Positions 1 through 7,293 of a stretch of DNA of 9,877 nt are shown one piece after another. The DNA comes from a candidate division NPL-UPA2 bacterium (GTDB taxonomy: Bacteria > Bacillota > UBA994). Both the position numbers and the translations under genes were made by a program. A model generated the notes under the pieces. That model was not told where the DNA came from, ran no database searches, and worked only from the letters and a program-made list of their open reading frames with translations. The stretch lies in the NCBI GenBank assembly GCA_018725205.1, contig QLUB01000072.1:1-9877 (forward strand), in the 5' to 3' direction. The first letter of the stretch is position 1. Each line of letters begins with the position of its first letter.

Positions 1-1528
1 CAGGCAAGTCAAGCCCTTCGCGCAGAAGGTTTATTCCGACCAAAACATCAAATTCGCCCAGGCGCAGGTCGCGCAGGATAGCCATACGTTCGAGCGTTTC
101 AATGTCCGAGTGCAAGTAGCGCACTTTGATGCCCATTTCTTTGAAGTAGTCCGTAAGGTCCTCCGCCATGCGCTTAGTCAGCGTGGTGACTAGTACGCGG
201 TCATGCTCCGCCACACGCTCCCTAATCTCGCCATATAGATCATCTATCTGCCCGCGCGTCGCCCTCACTTCAATCTCGGGGTCAAGGAGCCCCGTGGGGC
301 GAATAACTTGCTCCACCACGCGCACACTGCGCGCCAGTTCATAGGCGGCAGGTGTAGCCGAAACATAAAGGATCTGGGGCACGCGCGCGGTAAACTCGGC
401 AAACGTCAGGGGACGGTTATCTAAGGCCGAAGGCAGACGGAAGCCGTGTTCGACTAACGTCTCCTTGCGGGAACGATCGCCTGCGTACATGCCTCGCACT
501 TGGGGAATGGTGACGTGGGATTCGTCCACAACAAGTAAGAAATCCTTCGGGAAGTAGTCAAGCAAGGTGTAAGGCGACGTACCTGCCTCCCTCCCCTCAA
601 GGTGACGCGAATAGTTCTCAATCCCGGAGCAGAAGCCAACTTCCCGCATCATTTCGAGGTCATAGCGGCAGCGCTGCTCAAGGCGTTGTGCTTCCAGCAG
701 CTTGTCCCGCGTGCGCAGCTCCGCCAGCCGCTCCGTCAGCTCGGCTTCAATGCGTAGAATCGCCGCGTGTAGTTTGTCCCGGCCCGTCACAAAGTGGGAG
801 GCGGGAAAGATGGCGGCGTGATGCCGCCGGCCCCTGACTTCCCCCGTTAGCGTATCTATCTCCGTGATGCGTTCTATTTCGTTCCCGAAAAATTCGATGC
901 GCAGCGCCTGGTCAGATTCATTCACCGGAATAATCTCAAGACTGTCCCCCCGCACGCGGAATGTACCCCGCTCAAAGGCGATGTCGTTTCTGTTGTACTG
1001 CATCTGTACTAGGCGGCGCAGCACCTCGTCGCGTTCGCGGAGCATGCCTACCCGCAGCGAAAGTGAGTTCTCCGCGTATTCCTGCGGGTTGCCAAGACCA
1101 TAGATGCAGGAAACGCTGGCCACAATAATGACATCCTGACGCTCAAGCAGCGCGGTCGTAGCGGAGTGACGCAGCTTGTCTATCTCTTCGTTTATTTGGG
1201 CATCCTTCTCTATGTACGTATCGGTACGGGGAATATACGCCTCCGGTTGGTAGTAGTCATAATAGCTCACAAAATACTCTACCGCGTTTTCGGGGAAAAA
1301 CTGCCTAAACTCCCCGCACAGCTGAGCCGCTAGGGTTTTGTTGTGGGCCAGCACCAGTGTGGGTTTCTTTACCTCCGCTATCACGTTAGCGACGGTAAAT
1401 GTTTTGCCGGAGCCGGTTACACCGAGCAAGGTCTGCTCTCGGTCACCCGCCGCAATGCTAGTGCTGAGAGCAGCAATGGCCTCGGGCTGGTCTCCCGTGG
1501 GGCGAAACTCAGATTGCAGCTTAAACAT
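1..1528 (-). CDS. uvrB: UvrB, excinuclease ABC subunit B (3' end beyond window)
   Basis: UvrB is the DNA-damage-verifying helicase-like subunit of cytoplasmic nucleotide excision repair. It is loaded by UvrA and recruits UvrC. About 509 residues are visible, against roughly 660 in the family, so helicase motif VI and the C-terminal UVR domain lie off the left edge. Visible motifs are Walker A GVTGSGKT (residues about 36-43), the Tyr-rich beta-hairpin with YYDYYQPEAY (about 89-98), the DESH box (about 335-338), SAT (about 390-392), RPTGLLDP, and NLLREGLDLP at the edge. The sequence after SAT reads PAAYE, where I recall PG-x-YE in well-known UvrBs. The chosen start is ATG at 1528, three bases after the PDZ gene stop. 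A GTG directly precedes it in frame. No good ribosome binding site is visible, so translation is probably coupled to the gene upstream. The family assignment is secure. Confidence 0.97.
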   Translation of the reverse strand, partial: MFKLQSEFRPTGDQPEAIAALSTSIAAGDREQTLLGVTGSGKTFTVANVIAEVKKPTLVLAHNKTLAAQLCGEFRQFFPENAVEYFVSYYDYYQPEAYIPRTDTYIEKDAQINEEIDKLRHSATTALLERQDVIIVASVSCIYGLGNPQEYAENSLSLRVGMLRERDEVLRRLVQMQYNRNDIAFERGTFRVRGDSLEIIPVNESDQALRIEFFGNEIERITEIDTLTGEVRGRRHHAAIFPASHFVTGRDKLHAAILRIEAELTERLAELRTRDKLLEAQRLEQRCRYDLEMMREVGFCSGIENYSRHLEGREAGTSPYTLLDYFPKDFLLVVDESHVTIPQVRGMYAGDRSRKETLVEHGFRLPSALDNRPLTFAEFTARVPQILYVSATPAAYELARSVRVVEQVIRPTGLLDPEIEVRATRGQIDDLYGEIRERVAEHDRVLVTTLTKRMAEDLTDYFKEMGIKVRYLHSDIETLERMAILRDLRLGEFDVLVGINLLREGLDLP

Positions 1529-1531
1529 CAC

Positions 1532-2743
1532 TCATCTACGCCAGAGCCGCGCCAGATAGTCTAAGGGGCTCGCGAAGCGGGACTCCAGATACATTTGTGT
1601 CTCGGCAGTAGGCACGGGAATAAGCCCGGTTTCCTTAAACCCTATCCCGGAGGGCAAATAGCGCGTCCCGCGCGTGGTTTCGACCCGCACCATGCGGTCG
1701 CTCGCCCTAAGCACCAAATCGAGTTGCCCGGGAGTGGCTATGGATGTGCCGTCTGCAACAAGCACAACGTCGCCTTGGCTAAACCCGGCGCGTGCGGCAG
1801 GCGAGCTAGGCAAGACGTCAAGCATTTGCAGCCCCGCTGCAGTTCCCCCGTGCAGGGGCTTACCTTGCATCTCCCGCCGATTGGTCGTCCAAACCAACAA
1901 CTCGTGGCCGAGCGGCGCAAAAATCGCGCCGACATAAAGAAAAGCGTCCATGCGCGTTGATAGCCAAGCCAGCAAAAACAGTGTCAAGCTAAACAAGGCA
2001 AGCTTACCCGCCGACTGGCGGGCGCGCTGCCTAGGCGTAGTTGTGATTGCCAATTCCCCATAGCCAAGCCCCGCCACCACCGGAATCATCCACAGGCTGT
2101 ACGCAGCCGTAATATTAGCGGGCAAAATAAGCGGCCACCACTCGGGCATAGGGATAGTCTCTACCCCGGGCGGTACTTGGCCGGGGATCACAGCGAGTGC
2201 CAAGAGGGGGACAGGCCAGAATTTTTGTAAGCTAAATCCGCCCACTATCTCCCCTAATGCGTTTTTAATACTCACAGGCACAGCGCCAATATGCCCGCTA
2301 AGGTACATTAACACGCTCTCAACTGCGTGCAAAAGTGCTACTAAGGCAAGCAACGCAGGAATATCAAGCACTGGCCAGCCTAGGACCAGTGAACTGATGG
2401 CCACAATCCCTCCGGCATAGGCAAAACACATCAACCTCGGCGAGACAAAAGCTAGGGCCAACGCCACCATCCACACATACAGCATCCAACCGCCCGACAG
2501 TGCTACGCCCACTCCCAGCAAGAGCAGGCTGCCAAGTAACCCCCCCACGACGCCGTACACCAAAGACAACACGAGCAGTTTCCATACCGGCAGCCGCGGC
2601 CGGCCCCATAGCTTGCGCTCAAGCGAAGCACTCCGCATGTATTGCGAGACAATCAGGGCGATCACCACATAGAAGAGGGGCGTAACTAAGAACTGCGGCA
2701 AGGAGCGTAAATAGGCCAAACCTAAAGCGTCGAGCGGCAACAA
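1532..2743 (-). CDS. MinJ-like polytopic membrane protein with C-terminal PDZ domain
   Basis: A protein of about 403 residues. The first 280 or so are very hydrophobic, with about eight membrane segments by eye (near residues 18-34, 54-78, 84-101, 107-122, 128-147, 172-187, 213-228 and 248-280). A PDZ domain follows at about 302-362, with GLQMLDVLPSSPAARAGF and then QGDVVLVADG. No protease motif is visible, so this is a scaffold rather than an enzyme. Size, architecture and position beside uvrB match Bacillus subtilis MinJ, which bridges DivIVA and MinD at division sites; that function is inferred here. Start choice: a GTG at 2752 lies inside the ribosome binding site GGGAGGTG, whereas TTG at 2743 follows GGAGG by 9 bases, so TTG is preferred. 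It lies about 50 bp after the M23 gene and 3 bp before uvrB. The architecture is certain; the MinJ role is only likely. Confidence 0.85.
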   Translation of the reverse strand: MLPLDALGLAYLRSLPQFLVTPLFYVVIALIVSQYMRSASLERKLWGRPRLPVWKLLVLSLVYGVVGGLLGSLLLLGVGVALSGGWMLYVWMVALALAFVSPRLMCFAYAGGIVAISSLVLGWPVLDIPALLALVALLHAVESVLMYLSGHIGAVPVSIKNALGEIVGGFSLQKFWPVPLLALAVIPGQVPPGVETIPMPEWWPLILPANITAAYSLWMIPVVAGLGYGELAITTTPRQRARQSAGKLALFSLTLFLLAWLSTRMDAFLYVGAIFAPLGHELLVWTTNRREMQGKPLHGGTAAGLQMLDVLPSSPAARAGFSQGDVVLVADGTSIATPGQLDLVLRASDRMVRVETTRGTRYLPSGIGFKETGLIPVPTAETQMYLESRFASPLDYLARLWRR

Positions 2744-2750
2744 AGGCGAC

Positions 2751-2786
2751 ACCTCCCGTCTAGCCTATTATACACTGCCGGGAGGT
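2751..2786 (-). promoter_or_regulatory. Hairpin pairing with the ribosome binding site of the PDZ gene
   Basis: On the minus strand ACCTCCCG (2786-2779) is perfectly complementary to CGGGAGGT (2758-2751), giving an 8-bp, GC-rich stem with a 20-base loop. The 3' arm contains the GGGAGG ribosome binding site of the PDZ gene. In read-through mRNA from the M23 gene this stem could hide the site. No T-tract follows, so it is not an intrinsic terminator. The complementarity is seen directly; regulation is inferred. Confidence 0.5.
2767..2772 (-). promoter_or_regulatory. Possible internal -10 box (TATAAT) before the PDZ gene
   Basis: A perfect TATAAT lies in the hairpin loop, in the gap between the M23 and PDZ genes. 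Transcription would start near 2760, just before the 3' arm of the hairpin, so such mRNA would lack the pairing arm. No good -35 box is found at 16-18 bases; the best TTG-containing hexamer, TTGGTG at 2798-2793, is 20 bases away. There is no TGn extension. It may therefore be weak, activator-dependent or a chance match. Confidence 0.35.
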
Positions 2787-2802
2787 AGACCACACCAACC
2801 AC

Positions 2803-3930
2803 CTAGGGCCGCACGTGGTCGCTCGGGTTAAGTCGCGTTCCGGCTTGGTTGCGCACCTCAAAGTGCAGGTGGGGCCCTGTACTGTGCCCAGTGCTCCCAA
2901 TGCGCGCGATAACCTGACCCTTGATGACTCTATCTCCTTCCTCCACCAGTAAAGTGCTGGCATGCGCGTAAAGAGAGGAAAAAGCCCCGTGGCTGATAAT
3001 CACCGTCCTGCCGTAACCCCCCAGCCAATCAGCCCACAGCACCGTCCCGCCGTCAGAGGCCACGATGTTCCGACCGCTCGGTGCCCCAATGTCAATGCCG
3101 CTGTGAAACTCCCGCGTGCGGAAAATGGGATGCGTCCGCCAGCCAAAGGGGGAGGTAATGCGCGTGTTCCCGGGGACGGGCCACGTAAAAGTGCCTGTGC
3201 CCACACCGCGGTTTCGCGCCTCGAGCTCCCGAATGACGCGGTCTAGTTCTTCCGCTAGGCGATTAAGCTCGTTGTACGCCTGAACTGCGGCCTGTTTGTC
3301 TTGATTCAAGTTGTTAAGGAGTGTTGTCCGACTGGCGGCTCGACTTTGGAGACTAGTTTGCTGCACCCGCTTCTGCTCACGCAAGGACGCGATCTCCGTG
3401 CGCCTCTCCACAGCCTCCTCTCTGCGTTCAGCAACTACCGCCCGTTCCTCTTGCACTGCGTGATAAATTACGATATCCTGATTTATCACCATCCGCAGCA
3501 GACTAAAGCGGCTAATAAAGTCGGCGAAACTCCGGGCTTGAAATAGCACTTCGAGGTAACTCACCGCACCGCGCTCATATAGGACGCGCAGTCGCATGCC
3601 AAGCTGTTTGTTGCGCCTAGTCAGACGCTGTGAGGCGTCGTCAAGTTCCCGCGTCAGTCGCCGGAGTTCACTTTCCGCCGTACGCAGCCTGCTCTCTAAG
3701 GTACGTATTTCTTGCGTGGTGCGGTCAATGTTTCGCTCTATCGTCTGCAGCTCAGTCAGGACGCTGCGCGCCTGCTGGTCGGCTGCTGCGGCCCGCCGTT
3801 CAGCTTCTTGCATACGCTGCTGCACTTGACGGCGTTCACGCTGCCTGGCTTCAAGGTCGGTGTTAGCTTCGACGCCCAGCGGCAGGAGCAAAAGCGCTAC
3901 CGACAACACAGCTAAAATTCGCCTTAACAT
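2803..3930 (-). CDS. Secreted coiled-coil M23 peptidase (EnvC/PcsB-like partner of FtsEX)
   Basis: A 375-residue exported murein hydrolase. A signal peptide (RR, then a Leu/Val-rich core, probably cut near residue 22 after VEA) is followed by a long charged coiled coil (about 25-240) and a LytM/M23 domain (about 248-370). All expected zinc and catalytic residues are present: H276 and D280 (HSGID), H323 (LYAH), and H354 and H356 (HLHFEV). This implies an active glycyl or peptide-crosslink endopeptidase, unlike Escherichia coli EnvC, whose LytM domain is degenerate. The neighbouring ftsEX genes suggest that FtsX controls it through the coiled coil. ATG at 3930 is chosen because GGAGG (3942-3938) sits 7 bases upstream and a signal peptide follows. 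The open frame extends to 4044, but that stretch is the end of ftsX in another frame. It begins 11 bases after ftsX. Confidence 0.93.
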   Translation of the reverse strand: MLRRILAVLSVALLLLPLGVEANTDLEARQRERRQVQQRMQEAERRAAAADQQARSVLTELQTIERNIDRTTQEIRTLESRLRTAESELRRLTRELDDASQRLTRRNKQLGMRLRVLYERGAVSYLEVLFQARSFADFISRFSLLRMVINQDIVIYHAVQEERAVVAERREEAVERRTEIASLREQKRVQQTSLQSRAASRTTLLNNLNQDKQAAVQAYNELNRLAEELDRVIRELEARNRGVGTGTFTWPVPGNTRITSPFGWRTHPIFRTREFHSGIDIGAPSGRNIVASDGGTVLWADWLGGYGRTVIISHGAFSSLYAHASTLLVEEGDRVIKGQVIARIGSTGHSTGPHLHFEVRNQAGTRLNPSDHVRP

Positions 3931-3941
3931 TTCCCCGCCTC

Positions 3942-4829
3942 CTATACGTCCAAGTAGCGTCGCACCGACATCCCGCTGCCAACCACACCGATCAGCGCGC
4001 CAAGCGCAAGCAGCGCCAGCGCTAAGCGCTGCAAGAGCGGCCAAGGAGCGACAAAGGGCCAGAAGGGGATGGCTGCGGCCAAAGACCGCACAGCAAAGTA
4101 GTACCCCCAGGCCAGTACCGAGGAAGCCACCACCGCGCCAATTAGGCCTAGGACTAGTCCCTCAATGATAAAGGGCCAGCGCACAAACCAAGCTGTAGCG
4201 CCGACATAACGCATGATGCTGATCTCCCGGCGTCGGGCGAAAACGGTTATCCGGATAGTGTTGGCAATTATAAACGTAGACGCGAGCGCTAGCCCTGCCA
4301 TCAAACCTATGCCTACTAACCGCACCGCGCGGGTGATGGCGAGAAGCTGCTCCACAATCTCGCGTCCGTGAATCACTTCCTCTACGCCTCTCAGTCTCGC
4401 TACCGCTGCGGCAATTTCACCCACGCGGAAAGCTGAGTCAGCGCGTAAGGCAAAGGCTTCGCGCAGCGGATTATCGTCCTCCCACCCCGCAAGGAAGCCG
4501 CGGTCATCGCCATACCACTCCAGTAGCCTTTGCCACGCTTCCTCACGCGAGACAAAAGTGACCAAAGCTACACCCGGGATGGCCTTAAGCTCCGCCTCAA
4601 GCTGCGCCCGCTGTTGATTGTTCAGGTCGGCTAGGTACGCCGTTAATTCCACTTGCTCTTCTACCTGTGCGGCCATAGCGCCAACGTTTACCGCCAACAG
4701 CATAAAGACGCCAAGCACCAGCAATGCGACCGCCACCGTACCGATAGAGGCAAGCGTCATCCAGCTATTACGCACGAGGCTGCTGCCCGCAGATTGAAAG
4801 AAATAGCCAAAGGTGCGGGGTTTAACCAT
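3942..4829 (-). CDS. ftsX: Cell division protein FtsX (ABC transporter-like permease)
   Basis: FtsX is the membrane subunit that pairs with the FtsE ATPase and passes ATP-driven conformational change to cell-wall hydrolases outside the membrane. The protein has about 295 residues, the usual length. A short cytoplasmic N-terminus leads to a first membrane segment (about 25-47), then an extracellular loop (about 50-160) containing VELTAYL, and three further segments (about 168-192, 216-242, 266-286). The cytoplasmic FARRREISIMRYVGAT region, typical of FtsX, lies between segments 2 and 3. ATG at 4829 overlaps the ftsE end by 8 bp and gives the normal FtsX N-terminus. AGGAG (4847-4843) is 13 bases from this ATG but only 4 from an in-frame GTG at 4838, so the true start is slightly uncertain. 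The stop codon overlaps the ribosome binding site of the M23 gene. Confidence 0.95.
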   Translation of the reverse strand: MVKPRTFGYFFQSAGSSLVRNSWMTLASIGTVAVALLVLGVFMLLAVNVGAMAAQVEEQVELTAYLADLNNQQRAQLEAELKAIPGVALVTFVSREEAWQRLLEWYGDDRGFLAGWEDDNPLREAFALRADSAFRVGEIAAAVARLRGVEEVIHGREIVEQLLAITRAVRLVGIGLMAGLALASTFIIANTIRITVFARRREISIMRYVGATAWFVRWPFIIEGLVLGLIGAVVASSVLAWGYYFAVRSLAAAIPFWPFVAPWPLLQRLALALLALGALIGVVGSGMSVRRYLDV

Positions 4830-5502
4830 GGTAAACACCGCGCTCCTCGTCACGTACTACACAACCGCCCTCTAAGGCCACAACTCGTTTGCGTAAGGAG
4901 TCGACAATTTGCTTTGCATGAGTTACCATTAGCATAGTTGTACCAGCGGCGTTTATCTCAAGGAGTAGTTTGACTATACCCCAGGCAGTTTCGGGGTCCA
5001 AATTCCCTGTAGGTTCGTCGGCGATAACAAAGGCCGGCTGGTTTGCTATTGCTCGCGCGAGAGCTACCCGCTGTTGTTCCCCGCCCGACAGCTTGCCCGG
5101 CAGCTGCTTGGCCTTGCGTGCCAACCCAACCAGCTCAAGCACCTTGGCCACGCGTCTGTGAATCAGCCGCGGCGAGGCCTCGACGACCACCATGGCGAAA
5201 GCGACGTTTTCTTCCACCGTCCAGTTAGGCATGAGGCGAAAGTCTTGGAACACAACCCCGATCGACCGTCTAAGGTAGGGGATCTCGCCGGCTCTCATTT
5301 TGGTGATGTCACGGCCGTTGAGGATAATCTGGCCCTGCGTCGGCTTTTCTTCCCGCAGCAGGAGCTTAGTTAATGTGGTTTTCCCCGCGCCGCTCTGCCC
5401 AACTACGAACACAAACTCGCCCTGTGAAACGCTCAGGGTGACGTCGTTAAGCGCTATCGGCCCATTGGGATAGGCCTTAGTGACCTTGCGAAATTCGAGC
5501 AT
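4822..5502 (-). CDS. ftsE: Cell division ATP-binding protein FtsE
   Basis: FtsE is a cytoplasmic ABC ATPase that works with FtsX to regulate peptidoglycan hydrolysis in division or elongation. All ABC motifs are intact in 226 residues, the family length: Walker A GQSGAGKT (35-42), Q-loop Q86 in VFQDFRLM, signature LSGGEQQR (138-145), Walker B with catalytic E163 in IADEPTGNLD, and the switch H195 in VTH. The FQDFRLM segment and N-terminal YPNG are typical of FtsE rather than LolD or MacB relatives, and the adjacent ftsX confirms the call. ATG at 5502 has AAAGGA (5516-5511) 8 bases upstream. No other start codon is in frame before it. It is the first gene of the leftward operon and is divergent from ribonuclease J. 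Confidence 0.97.
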   Translation of the reverse strand: MLEFRKVTKAYPNGPIALNDVTLSVSQGEFVFVVGQSGAGKTTLTKLLLREEKPTQGQIILNGRDITKMRAGEIPYLRRSIGVVFQDFRLMPNWTVEENVAFAMVVVEASPRLIHRRVAKVLELVGLARKAKQLPGKLSGGEQQRVALARAIANQPAFVIADEPTGNLDPETAWGIVKLLLEINAAGTTMLMVTHAKQIVDSLRKRVVALEGGCVVRDEERGVYHG

Positions 5503-5551
5503 TCTCTCTTTCCTTTCGTGTAACCAAGCTGTACCGTGTTGCCTTCGACAA
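5477..5551 (-). other. Possible 24-codon leader ORF overlapping the ftsE start
   Basis: A TTG at 5551 follows the strong ribosome binding site TAAGGAG (AAGGAG at 5561-5556) by 4 bases. It opens a 24-codon frame ending in TAA at 5479-5477, inside ftsE in another frame. The peptide would be short and basic (MSKATRYSLVTRKERE...). It could be a coupling leader, or the site may be chance. No conservation can be judged from this window alone. Confidence 0.2.
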
Positions 5552-5621
5552 ATCTCTCCTTAATTCCTGTTTTTTCGCGCTATAAATTGACGGCAATTCC
5601 CGAGAAAGGTTGGTTCAAGCT
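5503..5621. promoter_or_regulatory. Divergent ftsE / ribonuclease J control region
   Basis: This 119-bp gap must hold promoters for both directions, unless the operons are fed from elsewhere. For the rightward gene TATAAA at 5581-5586 is the best -10 box, about 36 bases before the chosen start, but no matching -35 is clear. Leftward, TTTATAGC on the same bases is a weak -10. TGTCGAA at 5550-5544 on the minus strand matches the core Spo0A box. No terminator is visible. These are motif readings with low certainty. Confidence 0.35.
5604..5609 (+). promoter_or_regulatory. Ribosome binding site deciding the ribonuclease J start
   Basis: GAAAGG lies directly against the TTG at 5610, leaving no spacing, and 12 bases before the GTG at 5622. 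The GTG is therefore the more likely start, and it gives the usual short N-terminus before PLGGMGEIGKN. Confidence 0.5.
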
Positions 5622-7280
5622 GTGTCCGATAAATTACTCTTAGTTCCCCTGGGTGGTATGGGTGAGATAGGCAAGAACATGTTTGTCTATCAGTACCGCG
5701 ATGAAATCGTGGTCGTCGATGCTGGCCTGAAGTTCCCCGAAGACGAAATGTTTGGGGTCGACTACGTTATCCCTAACATCACTTACCTCTTGGAAAACCA
5801 AGCTAAGGTAAAAGCTATTTTCCTCACCCACGGTCACGAGGACCACATCGGAGCTCTTCCCTATGTCTTAAAACAGCTCCCTGTGCCCGTGTACGGCACC
5901 CGTCTGACCATTGGCCTGCTGAAAATAAAACTTGACGAGCACAACGTTAGTGCCGTGCTGAAGGAGGTCAAGGCGGGTGAGGAAGTAAAAATCGGCAGCT
6001 TTCAGCTTACGTGTTTCCACGTAAACCACAGTATTCCAGATAGTATAGGGCTCGCCATTAAAACACCGGTAGGGACGATCCTGCATACCGGCGATTTTAA
6101 GCTCGACCAGACGCCTGTGGACGGCAAAGTGACCGACTACTTCACGCTGACACGACTCGGTAATGAGGGTGTCCTAGGCATGCTGTCAGACTCAACAAAT
6201 GCTCACCGCCCCGGCTACACAAAGTCCGAGCGCGATGTAGGCAAAGTGTTCGAGGACATATTTGGTAAAGCTAAGGGCAGACTGATTGTGGCGTCTTTTG
6301 CCAGCAACATCCACCGCATTCAGCAGGTTTTCGATACGGCCGTGCGCTTTAGGCGCAAGGTCGCCGTTGTCGGACGCAGCATGATCAAAAACGTAGAAGT
6401 AGCCACCGAGCTGGGATACTTGACCTACCCTGATTCCGCCTACGTGGAGATTGAGGAACTAGATAAGCTTGCAGCCGACCGTATCGTGATTGTTTCCACC
6501 GGCAGCCAAGGGGAGCCTTTGTCGGGGCTGACCCGCATGGCCGCTGGCTCGCATCCCCGCATTAACATCGTGCCGGGCGACACCGTTATATTCTCGTCAA
6601 CGCCCGTACCCGGCAACGAAAAACTCGTGAGCAAAGTAATCGACAGTCTGTCCAAAGCCGGAGCGCGCGTCATTTACCAAGGCATTGCTGACGTGCATGT
6701 CTCCGGGCACGCCAGCCGGGAAGAACTAAAGATCCTTATCAATATGACGCGGCCAAAGTTTATGGTGCCATGTCATGGCGAATACCGGCATCAGGCGGCC
6801 TTTAGTGACCTAGCCCAACTGATGGGCTACGACGCATCGGCCGTCCTCAGTGTAGAGAACGGCCAGGTGGTGGAGTTCACGCCGGATTCCGCGCGCGTAG
6901 TCGGCAGCGTTACTGCGGGTTCTGTGCTGGTAGATGGCATCGGCGTGGGTGATGTAGGCAATGTGGTCTTGCGTGACCGCCAACAGCTAGCCGCAGACGG
7001 GGTTATGGTGGTGGCAGCCACAATAGACCGTAGTGCACGCAGAGTTATTGCGGGACCGGACATTATCTCGCGTGGGTTTGTTTATGTTAAGGAATCAGAA
7101 GGCCTGCTGAGTCAGGCTGAGCTAAACGTCAGCGTAGCGCTACACAAGGCACTGCAAGATCACACGGATTGGGTCGCTTTGCGCAACGCCATCCGTGAGC
7201 CGCTCGCTAATTTTCTCTACGAAAAAACCCGGCGTCGTCCCATGATTCTGCCGGTGCTATTAGAGGCTAACCGAAACTAG
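5622..7280 (+). CDS. rnj: Ribonuclease J
   Basis: RNase J is a cytoplasmic metallo-beta-lactamase/beta-CASP nuclease with 5'-to-3' exonuclease and endonuclease activity, central to mRNA decay and rRNA maturation in Bacillota. With the GTG start it has 552 residues, close to B. subtilis RNase J1 (about 555). Numbered from that start, the motifs are PLGGMGEIGKN (about 9-19), the zinc motif HGHEDH (70-75), H136 in VNHSIPDS, HTGDFK with D158, the beta-CASP region with SDSTNAHRPG, HVSGHASREELK (about 359-370), and CHGEYRH with H385. A C-terminal domain ending in EKTRRRPMILPV is complete. The catalytic set looks intact. TTG at 5610 is the alternative start. The gene is single on its strand, divergent from ftsE, and ends 13 bp from the convergent transketolase gene. 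Whether it is J1 or J2 cannot be told. Confidence 0.97.
   Translation: MSDKLLLVPLGGMGEIGKNMFVYQYRDEIVVVDAGLKFPEDEMFGVDYVIPNITYLLENQAKVKAIFLTHGHEDHIGALPYVLKQLPVPVYGTRLTIGLLKIKLDEHNVSAVLKEVKAGEEVKIGSFQLTCFHVNHSIPDSIGLAIKTPVGTILHTGDFKLDQTPVDGKVTDYFTLTRLGNEGVLGMLSDSTNAHRPGYTKSERDVGKVFEDIFGKAKGRLIVASFASNIHRIQQVFDTAVRFRRKVAVVGRSMIKNVEVATELGYLTYPDSAYVEIEELDKLAADRIVIVSTGSQGEPLSGLTRMAAGSHPRINIVPGDTVIFSSTPVPGNEKLVSKVIDSLSKAGARVIYQGIADVHVSGHASREELKILINMTRPKFMVPCHGEYRHQAAFSDLAQLMGYDASAVLSVENGQVVEFTPDSARVVGSVTAGSVLVDGIGVGDVGNVVLRDRQQLAADGVMVVAATIDRSARRVIAGPDIISRGFVYVKESEGLLSQAELNVSVALHKALQDHTDWVALRNAIREPLANFLYEKTRRRPMILPVLLEANRN
7222..7254 (-). terminator. Weak candidate terminator for the transketolase operon, inside the RNase J gene
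   Basis: On the minus strand CCGGC (7254-7250) can pair with GCCGG (7233-7229) across a 16-base loop, followed by G and six T (7227-7222). The stem is only 5 bp and the loop is long, so it would be weak. The bases also encode a conserved stretch of RNase J, which could explain the pattern without any terminator role. It lies about 40 bases past the transketolase stop. Confidence 0.2.
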
Positions 7281-7293
7281 GTGAAGTACACTC

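Noticed and set aside
1595..1960. A 121-codon plus-strand open frame inside the PDZ gene.
   Set aside because: It is a shadow of the PDZ coding strand in GC-rich DNA. The real gene on the other strand has coherent membrane segments and a PDZ domain.
2751..2786. Reading the 8-bp hairpin as an intrinsic terminator of the M23 gene.
   Set aside because: No T-tract follows the stem, and its 3' arm is the ribosome binding site of the next gene.
3931..4044. A 38-codon N-terminal extension of the M23 peptidase.
   Set aside because: It covers the end of ftsX in another frame and would bury the signal peptide. The ATG at 3930 has an ideal ribosome binding site.
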